The position numbers and the translations under genes are program-made. From Clostridiales bacterium (GTDB taxonomy: Bacteria; Bacillota; Clostridia; UBA1381), in the NCBI GenBank assembly GCA_029226975.1, contig JAQXZB010000108.1, positions 1 through 34,406 of the forward strand: a stretch of DNA of 34,406 bases, in the 5' to 3' direction. Below, in pieces: positions 1 through 7,358 of this stretch. The notes beneath the pieces are model-generated. The model searched no databases, was not told the origin of the DNA, and worked only from the letters and a program-made list of their open reading frames with translations. Each line of letters begins with the position of its first letter. The stretch's first letter is position 1.

Positions 1-2
1 AC

Positions 3-2273
3 GATAAGCATTTTCCGTCGGGGTATGCTAACGGTATATTTGAGGAACGCTTGAAGGACTTGCAAATGTGGAATATTACCGAATTTCATGTTGACGTATG
101 CGGACCTGTAAACGACGGCTCTGTTTTGACCGATATTTGGAAACAGGAGGACGAAGATGAAATAATCGGAGCTTTGGCACTCAAACGTATCCCAAATTCA
201 GATAAGTACACAGGCGATGTTATAGATTTAACAGCAAATATATCTGACGGAGCGGTATATTTCAATCTTCCGGAGGGTGTTTTCTCAATAGTCATACTGG
301 TAAAATCGCGTGCCGGAATGACGGACTACAGCCGCGTTTTCTGCGATAAGCTCAATCCTGAGGCTGTTGACGCATTTATTCAAGAGGTATATGAGCAGCA
401 TTATGAGCATTTTGGAGATGAATTCGGAAAAACGTTTGCAGGTTTTTTCTCTGATGAGCCTGCGTTTATGAACAATACAAAGAATGAGTTTTTTACGCCG
501 ATAGGTGAAAAATTCATGTATTATCCATGGCATGAAAGTGTTATGAATGTGTTTTTAGATAAATTCGGAAAGAATGCGCTTGCAATGCTTAGCGGAATAT
601 GGTTTGATTTTGCCGACGGCAAGGGCCAAACCGCGCGGGAGGTATATATGAATACCATAACGCACATGTACAGCGAAAACTTCTGCGGTAAGATCGGAAA
701 GTGGTGCAGAGAACATGGAGTTATGTATATCGGTCACGTTGTAGAAGATAACAATGCCCACACAATGACCGGAAACGGTGCCGGACATTATTTTAGGGCA
801 ATTGCGGGTCAGGATATGTCGGGCGTTGATGTTGTGCTTCATCAGATTATACCGGGACTTACCGAATATTCAAATACCGGTGAGGTGTGTTACAAGCAGA
901 TGGACAACAAATTTTTTCATTACATACTTGCAAAGCTTGCGTCCGGGGCGGCACACGTTCAGGAGAATAAGCATGGCAGGGCAATGTGTGAAATTTTTGG
1001 CGCATACGGCTGGGCCGAGGGAACAAAAACGATGAAGTATCTGACAGACCATATGCTTGTAAGAGGTATAAATTATTTTGTTCCTCATGCCTTTTCGCCT
1101 AAAAAAGATGATGACGATTGTCCGCCGAATTTTTATGCGGGCGGAAAAAATCCGCAGTATAAATACTTCTCAAAGCTGATGGAGTATCAGAACAGAATGT
1201 GCCATTTATTAAACGGCGGACGATATGTGCCTGTATGCGCTCTGATATATGATGCAGAGACTCGCTGGAGTGCCGAGGAGTTTTATCCGATAGAAGATGT
1301 TGCTAAACAGTTGTATGACAATCAGCTGGATTACGACATTATATCCTTTGACGATTTGGATAAGTGCGGCGAGTATCCTGTTATAATAGTTCCGTATACC
1401 TCATATATTTCGCCGAAGAATTATGATAAACTCAAAAAACTCGGTAATCGCGTAATTTGTACCGGAAACTGTGGGATTGAAGATATAGCCTTTGTTCATT
1501 CGGATAATCTTATAGAGTTCATGGAGCAGTATCGTGAAGTGTTTATCAACGGCAGTAAGTTTATAAGATATTGCCATTATATTCATGACGATGCCAAACT
1601 GTATGTAATAAGTAATGAGGACATTACAAGAGCAATAAATGCAAGCATTAGATTTAAAGGTTTTAACGGCGGGAATTATATTATCTATGACGCATTTGAA
1701 AATAAGGCAGTAAGAGCGTACAGTGAAACGGGAGAGATAGATATTGTGCTTCATCCGTATAATGCTGTGGTTATAGTCCTTTCAGATATGCCAAAAGCCG
1801 ATGTTATAAAAAATGATACGAACAAACAGCTTGAGGAGCATGAGCTGAAATGCACATACGAAATAGAAATATGCAGGGAAGAGGATTTTCCGTCATTTGA
1901 GCCTTATAAAACAACGGACTGCACGATAAATATTACCGGCAAAGATGAGCTTCCTCGTTTTTCCGGAAACATAAAATATAAAACCGCATTTCATGTTGAT
2001 AATCTTAATTGTAATATCCTTGACTTGGGTTATGTGGGAGAAACAGCGGAAGTGACATTGAACGGAAAAAACATCGGAGTACGTTTGTTCCCGCCGTATG
2101 AGTTTGATATGTCTGATGCTCTTAAGATTGGCGAAAACATTCTTGAGGTCATTGTAACAAATTCATACGGGTATGAAATGCGCGACGGTTTTTCAAAATG
2201 GATGATGTTCGAGCCGTCGGGACTTATCGGACCGATAAAAGTAAAATCAAATAAATCTTTCGTTTTGATTTAA
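3..2273 (+). CDS. Glycoside hydrolase, GH106/rhamnosidase-like, 5' end missing
   Basis: The reading frame is open from base 3, so the gene begins before the window; an internal TTG at 51 is not a convincing start because codons upstream of it also read as protein. About 756 residues are visible. The first half contains acidic, aromatic motifs typical of a TIM-barrel hydrolase (FFSDEPAF, then GHVVEDNNAH). The last roughly 110 residues form a beta-sandwich sugar-binding module (LGYVGETAEVTLNGKNIG, ending GLIGPIKVK), as in GH2-type and GH106-type enzymes. Candidate catalytic residues are the Glu of SDEP and the Glu of HVVEDN, but this is a guess. No signal peptide can be judged because the N-terminus is absent. 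The family call rests on motif impression and is less certain than the general call of a large cytosolic or secreted glycosidase. Confidence 0.7.
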   Translation, partial: DKHFPSGYANGIFEERLKDLQMWNITEFHVDVCGPVNDGSVLTDIWKQEDEDEIIGALALKRIPNSDKYTGDVIDLTANISDGAVYFNLPEGVFSIVILVKSRAGMTDYSRVFCDKLNPEAVDAFIQEVYEQHYEHFGDEFGKTFAGFFSDEPAFMNNTKNEFFTPIGEKFMYYPWHESVMNVFLDKFGKNALAMLSGIWFDFADGKGQTAREVYMNTITHMYSENFCGKIGKWCREHGVMYIGHVVEDNNAHTMTGNGAGHYFRAIAGQDMSGVDVVLHQIIPGLTEYSNTGEVCYKQMDNKFFHYILAKLASGAAHVQENKHGRAMCEIFGAYGWAEGTKTMKYLTDHMLVRGINYFVPHAFSPKKDDDDCPPNFYAGGKNPQYKYFSKLMEYQNRMCHLLNGGRYVPVCALIYDAETRWSAEEFYPIEDVAKQLYDNQLDYDIISFDDLDKCGEYPVIIVPYTSYISPKNYDKLKKLGNRVICTGNCGIEDIAFVHSDNLIEFMEQYREVFINGSKFIRYCHYIHDDAKLYVISNEDITRAINASIRFKGFNGGNYIIYDAFENKAVRAYSETGEIDIVLHPYNAVVIVLSDMPKADVIKNDTNKQLEEHELKCTYEIEICREEDFPSFEPYKTTDCTINITGKDELPRFSGNIKYKTAFHVDNLNCNILDLGYVGETAEVTLNGKNIGVRLFPPYEFDMSDALKIGENILEVIVTNSYGYEMRDGFSKWMMFEPSGLIGPIKVKSNKSFVLI

Positions 2274-2309
2274 AATCCCGCGCGGTCTGACCAATTTGTC
2301 GACGGTCTG

Positions 2310-2337
2310 AAAGCGGCTGCAAAAATGCAGCCGCTTT
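2310..2337. terminator. Hairpin terminator between convergent genes
   Basis: A perfect 11-bp stem (AAAGCGGCTGC with GCAGCCGCTTT) closes a 6-base loop, 37 bases after the stop of the glycoside hydrolase and 5 bases from the stop of the thioredoxin-like gene on the other strand. The T-tract is weak on both sides, so it may serve both directions. Confidence 0.65.
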
Positions 2338-2342
2338 GTGTG

Positions 2343-2648
2343 TTACTGAAGAAGCAGCTTTTCTACTTCCGCTGCTTTGAGTACCTTGCCCGATGAAATG
2401 ACTTTTTCATTTACAACAATAGCCGGCATACTCATAACACCGTATTCCATGATTTTTTGCATATCGGTTATGTATTCGACTTCGATGTCAAGTCCCATGT
2501 TTTTTGCGGCTGCCTTTGCGTTTTCGTACTGTGCATGGCAGGATTTGCACCCTGACCCCAGTACCTTGATGCACTCAATACTGCCAAAGAGTGATGAGGA
2601 AGAAGTGATGTCTGCCGATTTGTTCTTTTTGAAATTAAATAATGCCAT
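2343..2648 (-). CDS. Small CxxC thioredoxin-like protein (redox-active disulfide protein family)
   Basis: This 101-aa protein is a thioredoxin fold of the Thioredoxin_3 / redox-active disulfide type: VLGSGCKSCHAQYENA carries the CxxC pair, and GVMSMPAIVVNEKVISSGKV carries the conserved cis-Pro followed by the last strands. It is cytosolic, with no signal peptide. The ATG at 2648 is chosen because GGAGGT lies 7 bases upstream; a TTG 15 bases further upstream would sit inside that ribosome binding site. It follows the permease gene by 18 bases and is surely co-transcribed with it. Proteins of this type are often encoded beside ArsP/DUF318 permeases, where a redox or metal/metalloid hand-over role is suspected; that role is inference. 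Confidence 0.88.
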   Translation of the reverse strand: MALFNFKKNKSADITSSSSLFGSIECIKVLGSGCKSCHAQYENAKAAAKNMGLDIEVEYITDMQKIMEYGVMSMPAIVVNEKVISSGKVLKAAEVEKLLLQ

Positions 2649-2666
2649 AATAAAGACCTCCAAGCT

Positions 2667-3680
2667 TTATAAAATTATATATTGAATTGCATTGAAGAAA
2701 TATCCCACAAGAATAATTCCCAATGTACAAATTCCGATAAATATTGTAAGCAGCTTCGGTTTAACCGCCTTGCGTAGCATAACCATTGACGGCAATGACA
2801 GCGTGGTTACACCCATCATGAACGAAAGCACAACACCGAGCTGTGCGCCTTTTTTCAGCAGTGCTTCGGCGATTGGAATTGTGCCGAATATATCGGCATA
2901 CATGGGAACTCCGGCAACGGTCGCTATAACAGTGCCGAAGGGATTTTCACTGCCGAGTATTTTAATGATAAATCTGTCGGGTATCCAGTTATGAATAACC
3001 GCGCCAATGCCAACGCCTATCAGAACATAGGGAAAAACCTTTTTTGCGGTGCTTAAAACCTGTTTTTTCGCATATTCAAGACGTTCTTTAAAATTCAATT
3101 TTGCCTGCGGCAGATTAAAGCTTTTGCCGCTTCTGATGAATTCCTCAACCTGATTGTCAAGATTAAGCCTTTCAATCAGCGTACCGCCCAAAACCGCAAT
3201 TATAAGACCGACTGCTACATAGCAAACAGCAACCTTCCAGCCGAAAATACTCATCAAGAGTACAAGCGAGCCTAAGTCAACCATGGGCGAGGATATGAGG
3301 AAAGAAAATGTCACCCCAAGCGGCAGACCTGCGCTTGTAAATCCCATAAACAGCGGAATTGACGAGCAGGAGCAAAACGGTGTTACCGTTCCCAAAAGTG
3401 CCGCGGCGGTATTTGCACCCAAGCCGTGAAATCTGCCGAGTATTTGTCTGCTTCTCTCCGGCGGGAAATAGCTTTGAATGTATGATATAATTAAAATCAA
3501 AACACCTAAAAGCACCATGATTTTAACAGTATCATACAAAAAGAATTGTATACTTCCGCCCGGTCTGCCGCTTATATCAATTCCAAAGCCCGACAGCATA
3601 TTTCCGATGAGCTCACTGAGCCATTTCATACCCAAAATCTGATTTTGAAAAAATTCCCATGCATTTTTTAATGTTTCCAT
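2667..3680 (-). CDS. ArsP/DUF318-family permease
   Basis: A 337-aa polytopic membrane protein with about eight hydrophobic segments. The conserved ArsP_1 (PF03773) core is visible: TPFCSCSSIPLFMGF with a Cys-Ser-Cys triplet, followed by GLPLGVTFSFLISSPMVDLGS, and a repeat-like second half (GVPMYADIFGTIPIAEALL). Family members include ArsP, which exports trivalent organoarsenicals, but most are uncharacterised, so the substrate is open. The start ATG at 3680 has GGAGGT a few bases upstream. First gene of a two-gene operon with the CxxC protein. No ArsR-type repressor is visible nearby. The 78 bases upstream are AT-rich and hold no promoter I can define. Confidence 0.88.
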   Translation of the reverse strand: METLKNAWEFFQNQILGMKWLSELIGNMLSGFGIDISGRPGGSIQFFLYDTVKIMVLLGVLILIISYIQSYFPPERSRQILGRFHGLGANTAAALLGTVTPFCSCSSIPLFMGFTSAGLPLGVTFSFLISSPMVDLGSLVLLMSIFGWKVAVCYVAVGLIIAVLGGTLIERLNLDNQVEEFIRSGKSFNLPQAKLNFKERLEYAKKQVLSTAKKVFPYVLIGVGIGAVIHNWIPDRFIIKILGSENPFGTVIATVAGVPMYADIFGTIPIAEALLKKGAQLGVVLSFMMGVTTLSLPSMVMLRKAVKPKLLTIFIGICTLGIILVGYFFNAIQYIIL

Positions 3681-3758
3681 AAAATACCTCCAACATAAAC
3701 AAATTGAAATATATCTATATATAGCTTAAAATAGATGCTATGTGATGCAAGGAAATCC

Positions 3759-4592
3759 TCATTGTGATTTCCGGTATGCGGTCGGGGACAGCCCTACCTT
3801 CTTTTTAAAAATCCCGGTGAAATAATTTGAATCACGGAAACCAACCAAAAATGCAATCTCCGTAATATTCAAATCCGAATACTTTAAAAGATATTTTGCG
3901 TCTTCAATCCGCAAAATATTTATATATGACTTAATACTCATCCCCATGTGCTTATTGAATTTATGGCTTATTGTTGAACGGCTGCAGGAAAAATGCCTGC
4001 AAATATCCTCCGAGGCGATGTTTTGCGTATGGTTTTGCTTTATATATTCTACAAGAGCACCGCAAAAGCTCTGCGTATTCGCTTGGTGTTCCGTTTGTCT
4101 GTGATAAGCAAGCTCAAGCATACAGCACAGAGGGGTTATAAGTGTGTCTATGAATGTCTTATCCGGTATATCGTCTTTAAGCGTGTCATATGCAGAAATA
4201 AGGTTCTCTTTAGGAAGCTTATATTTTTTTGAAACCGCATCAATGTATGTTGAAGCTTTGTCGCTTTTGTAGCCGCCTACGCTTATAAATCCTACAGTGA
4301 CGCCGTTATTGTTAATAGGATATATAAACTCTTTTACACCTGCATGGCAGACGCCGCAAAAAGCACCTGTACTGCATTTTTCTATAACTCTCATCTGCTT
4401 TTGCACACAACAGCTTTGGGCCTTGATGCTGCTTTTAATATAAGCGCAATACGAATTATCATGTATATTGAACTGCATCAGATCATCTGATAAAACTATT
4501 TTATCAAAATCGCTCACATGAAGTGAGATAAGAAGATTACATTCTTTCTTTAAATAAAGAATATATTTCTTAATTGCTTCGGTCAATTGCAT
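3759..4592 (-). CDS. AraC-family transcriptional regulator with PocR sensor domain
   Basis: A 277-aa regulator. Residues about 5-150 resemble the PocR ligand-binding domain (PF10114), with the Cys-rich stretch CCVQKQMRVIEKC, then GAFCGVCHAGVKEFIYPI. The C-terminal 100 residues are an AraC double helix-turn-helix, with SRSTISHKFNKHMGMSIKSY and the hallmark ITEIAFLVGFRDSNYFTGIF then GLSPTAYR. It is divergent from the FAD oxidoreductase gene and the shared 116-base intergenic region contains a 21-bp-period direct repeat, so it probably activates 4709-7124 and may control itself. PocR domains are best known from propanediol control; here the neighbours suggest a sugar-derived ligand, which is inference. 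Confidence 0.88.
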   Translation of the reverse strand: MQLTEAIKKYILYLKKECNLLISLHVSDFDKIVLSDDLMQFNIHDNSYCAYIKSSIKAQSCCVQKQMRVIEKCSTGAFCGVCHAGVKEFIYPINNNGVTVGFISVGGYKSDKASTYIDAVSKKYKLPKENLISAYDTLKDDIPDKTFIDTLITPLCCMLELAYHRQTEHQANTQSFCGALVEYIKQNHTQNIASEDICRHFSCSRSTISHKFNKHMGMSIKSYINILRIEDAKYLLKYSDLNITEIAFLVGFRDSNYFTGIFKKKVGLSPTAYRKSQ

Positions 4593-4608
4593 TTAACTAC
4601 ACCCCTTT

Positions 4609-4643
4609 TTGCACAAAAACAATGAAATCTTGCGTAAAAACAA
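4609..4643 (+). promoter_or_regulatory. Probable AraC-type operator: direct repeat with 21-bp period
   Basis: TTGCACAAAAACAA at 4609-4622 recurs as TTGCGTAAAAACAA at 4630-4643, 12 of 14 bases identical and exactly 21 bases apart. AraC-family proteins typically bind two direct half-sites on one DNA face with this period. The region separates the PocR-AraC gene from the FAD oxidoreductase, and no good -35 hexamer is present downstream, as expected for an activator-dependent promoter; TATTAT (4667) or TATAGT (4678) could be the -10. Confidence 0.6.
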
Positions 4644-4708
4644 AGGATAATCATATGGTTTTGTGTTATTATATGCTTATAGTAACATAAATTAAGGAGG
4701 AAGTCAAT

Positions 4709-6397
4709 ATGAAAACAATAAAGTATACAGGTGATTTATGTGTTATCGGCGGCGGTCTGGCAGGATTGTGTTGCGCAATAGCCGCTGCACGAAACGGCAT
4801 AAAAACATATCTCGTTCAGGACAGACCGGTTCTGGGCGGTAATGCATCCGAGGAAATTCGTATGTGGGTATGCGGCGCCCATGGTACCGACTGCAGAGAA
4901 ACAGGTATAATAGAAGAACTGATGCTTGAGAATTTTTACATCAATAAGGGATTAAAATATCCTATTTGGGACAGCGTTCTGTACGAAAAGGCAAAAGCTG
5001 AAAAAAATCTTACATTGCTGTTAAATACAAGCTGTTTTGACGCTCAGATGAACGGTAATGAGATTGTCAGCATAAAAGCATGGCAGTCAAATGCCGAAAC
5101 ATTCCATATAATAAATGCAAAATATTTCGCAGATTGTTCCGGTGATTCCATACTTGCACCATTAACGGGCGCAGAATTTATGTACGGACGCGAGGCAAAG
5201 TCTGACTATAACGAAACTATACCGCCCGATGTGGCTGATAAAAAGACCATGGGTATGAGCTGTCTTTTTCAGATAAGAGAAACCCCTTGCAAACAGGAAT
5301 TTATACCGCCTAAATGGGCATATAAATATGAAACTGATGCGGACTTACCGTTTAAGGATCATGACAGAGATAATAATTTTTGGTGGATAGAAATAGGCGG
5401 TGAATGGGACTGTATCCATGATACGGATAAATGTCGTGATGAGCTTTTAAAAATCTGTTACGGTGTATGGGATCATATGAAAAACTATGGCGATCACGGC
5501 GTCGATAATTGGGAGCTGGAATGGATAGGCTTTTTGCCCGGCAAGCGTGAAAGCAGAAGATATAAGGGCAAATATGTGATAACGCAGAATGACGTAGAAA
5601 GCGAAGGTAGATTTGATGATGTTGTAGCATATGCCGGCTGGACTATGGACGATCACTTCCCACAGGGATTTTATTATACAGAGGGACATCCTACAATATA
5701 TCATCCTGCGCCAAGTCCATGGGGTATTCCGCTCAGAGCGATGATTTCAAATAATATTTCAAACCTCGTGTTTGCGGGACGTAATATAAGCGTTACTCAC
5801 GCAGCATTAAGCTCCTCCCGCGTTATGGCAACCTGCGCTATATTGGGACAAGCTCTCGGCACAGCTGTTGCAATGGCAGTTGACAGCAAAACAAATATAG
5901 AAAATATTGATATTGTAAGCCTGCAGCAAAAGCTGATGGCTGATGACTGCTATATACCTTTCAGAGAAAGAAATGTATCCAAGCTAAGCAAAAAGGCTAT
6001 GTGCAGTCATGACATTATAAGAAATGGCAAGGATAGAGGCGACGAAAACTGTCTAAAGCTAAACAGCGGCGAGGTTGCTCAATACCGCTTTGAAGAAGAT
6101 GAACACATAAGCCAAATAAGATTGGTATTCGACAGTAATCTTAACAGAGCATATCACAATATGCCATGCAACTACCCTCTTGGAGAAAAGAATTTTAAAC
6201 TTCCCGATACACTGATAAAGGAATACATAATTGAGGGCAGTGACAAAAACGGAAATGTGCAAAGAATATCGGTAACGGATAATCATCAGCGATTTGTTCT
6301 GCATGATGTTGATTGGTGTGTAAGTACAGTAAGATTTATACCGGTTTCTACTCATGGATGCGGTGAATTTCGAATATTCGATTTTGAGTTAAAATAA
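4709..6397 (+). CDS. FAD-dependent oxidoreductase (FAD_oxidored family) with C-terminal beta-sandwich domain
   Basis: This 562-aa protein starts with a Rossmann dinucleotide fold: LCVIGGGLAGLCCAIAAARNG gives the GxGxxG at residues 14-19, followed by GGNASEEIRMWVCGAHG. A second FAD-contact region, NLVFAGRNISVTHAALSSSRVMATCAILGQALGTAVA, ends the PF12831-like body near residue 390. The last ~130 residues look like a discoidin-type beta-sandwich (KLNSGEVAQYRFEEDEHISQIRLVFD). ATG 4709 has AAGGAGGA upstream. No signal peptide, so it is cytosolic. Such proteins recur in polysaccharide utilisation clusters; the reaction is unknown, perhaps oxidation of a sugar or sugar acid. It is 25 bases upstream of the deacetylase gene and likely in one operon with it under the divergent PocR-AraC regulator. 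Confidence 0.85.
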   Translation: MKTIKYTGDLCVIGGGLAGLCCAIAAARNGIKTYLVQDRPVLGGNASEEIRMWVCGAHGTDCRETGIIEELMLENFYINKGLKYPIWDSVLYEKAKAEKNLTLLLNTSCFDAQMNGNEIVSIKAWQSNAETFHIINAKYFADCSGDSILAPLTGAEFMYGREAKSDYNETIPPDVADKKTMGMSCLFQIRETPCKQEFIPPKWAYKYETDADLPFKDHDRDNNFWWIEIGGEWDCIHDTDKCRDELLKICYGVWDHMKNYGDHGVDNWELEWIGFLPGKRESRRYKGKYVITQNDVESEGRFDDVVAYAGWTMDDHFPQGFYYTEGHPTIYHPAPSPWGIPLRAMISNNISNLVFAGRNISVTHAALSSSRVMATCAILGQALGTAVAMAVDSKTNIENIDIVSLQQKLMADDCYIPFRERNVSKLSKKAMCSHDIIRNGKDRGDENCLKLNSGEVAQYRFEEDEHISQIRLVFDSNLNRAYHNMPCNYPLGEKNFKLPDTLIKEYIIEGSDKNGNVQRISVTDNHQRFVLHDVDWCVSTVRFIPVSTHGCGEFRIFDFELK

Positions 6398-6422
6398 CAG
6401 AAGAACAAAAAGGAGAAGTAAA

Positions 6423-7124
6423 ATGTGGTTAGATAAGTACAATAAAGCAGTCACCTTCAGTTACGATGATGGTGTTACACAGGATAAGCGGCTCATTGAG
6501 CTATTCGACAAATACGGGCTTAAAGCGACATTCAATATCAATTCGGAGCTTTTGGGACTTTCGGGTGAGATTATGCATGACGGTCAAATTGCAACTCACA
6601 TCAAGAACAAGCCGGAGGAGATAAAGGATATTTACAAAAATCATGAGATTGCGGCGCATACTCTGACACACCCTTTCTTGCCCGATCAGACCGATGAGGA
6701 GGTCATAAGACAGGTTGAGCAGGACAGACTTAACCTTGAAAAGCTGTCGGGAAAGTCGGTTGTGGGAATGGCATATCCGTGCGGCGGAATCAATTTCAAC
6801 GAGCATATCGCAGAGGTTATACGTGATAATACGGGAGTGAAGTACTGCCGTACAACGGTATCGTCGCACAGCTTTGATATGCAGGATAACCTATATGTTT
6901 TTAAACCTACGGTATATCACCGCGCCGATGGGGACAAGATGTTTGAGCTGGGCAAAAGGTTTTTGGAAACAAAATCCGATAAGCCTCAGCTGCTTTACAT
7001 ATGGGGACACGCATATGAATTTGATTTTGAAAACACATGGGACAGATTTGAAGAATTCTGCAAGCTGATAAGCGGTCATGACGATATTTTCTACGGAACA
7101 AACCGCGAGGTATTCGGACTGTGA
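6423..7124 (+). CDS. Polysaccharide deacetylase (NodB homology, CE4-like), cytosolic
   Basis: A 233-aa NodB-fold enzyme. Motif 1 is FSYDDG with Asp15-Asp16, motif 2 is HEIAAHTLTHPFL with His79 and His83 as metal ligands beside Asp16, and motif 3 is the AYPCGG segment, where the usual Arg is missing. No signal peptide is present, unlike peptidoglycan deacetylases, which suggests an intracellular oligosaccharide or sugar-derivative substrate. ATG 6423 has AAGGAG upstream. It lies 25 bases after the FAD oxidoreductase and is probably in the same transcript. The gap to the next gene holds inverted repeats and a fresh promoter. Confidence 0.85.
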   Translation: MWLDKYNKAVTFSYDDGVTQDKRLIELFDKYGLKATFNINSELLGLSGEIMHDGQIATHIKNKPEEIKDIYKNHEIAAHTLTHPFLPDQTDEEVIRQVEQDRLNLEKLSGKSVVGMAYPCGGINFNEHIAEVIRDNTGVKYCRTTVSSHSFDMQDNLYVFKPTVYHRADGDKMFELGKRFLETKSDKPQLLYIWGHAYEFDFENTWDRFEEFCKLISGHDDIFYGTNREVFGL

Positions 7125-7153
7125 CACTTGGGGACAATGAGGACATCCAAAAA

Positions 7154-7204
7154 GCTTGACTTTAAAATTGTCCGGAATATCCGGTTTAGATTAGTTTGTC
7201 AAGC
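7154..7204. promoter_or_regulatory. Nested inverted repeats between deacetylase and GH36 genes
   Basis: GCTTGAC at 7154-7160 pairs with GTCAAGC at 7198-7204, and inside it CCGGAATATCCGG (7172-7184) is a second perfect inverted repeat with a 3-base centre. This could be a weak terminator of the upstream operon or an operator for the GH36 promoter downstream. There is no clear T-tract. Confidence 0.4.
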
Positions 7205-7273
7205 AAAATGTTAATGTTTATCAATTTATTACCTCTATATTCGGAAAAGTGTTACCTATCCAAAAAGTATTAC

Positions 7274-7302
7274 TTGACTCATAAAAAGGGATATCATATA
7301 AT
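7274..7302 (+). promoter_or_regulatory. Sigma-A-type promoter of the GH36 gene
   Basis: TTGACT at 7274-7279 and TATAAT at 7297-7302 are separated by exactly 17 bases. The start codon at 7359 lies about 50 bases beyond the predicted transcription start. Just upstream AAAAGTGTTAC and AAAAGTATTAC form an imperfect direct repeat with an 18-base period. Confidence 0.75.
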
Positions 7303-7358
7303 GAACTAAAGACTTTTAAAAGTAAAAATAAAGATATTATAAAGTGAGGAGTATTACA

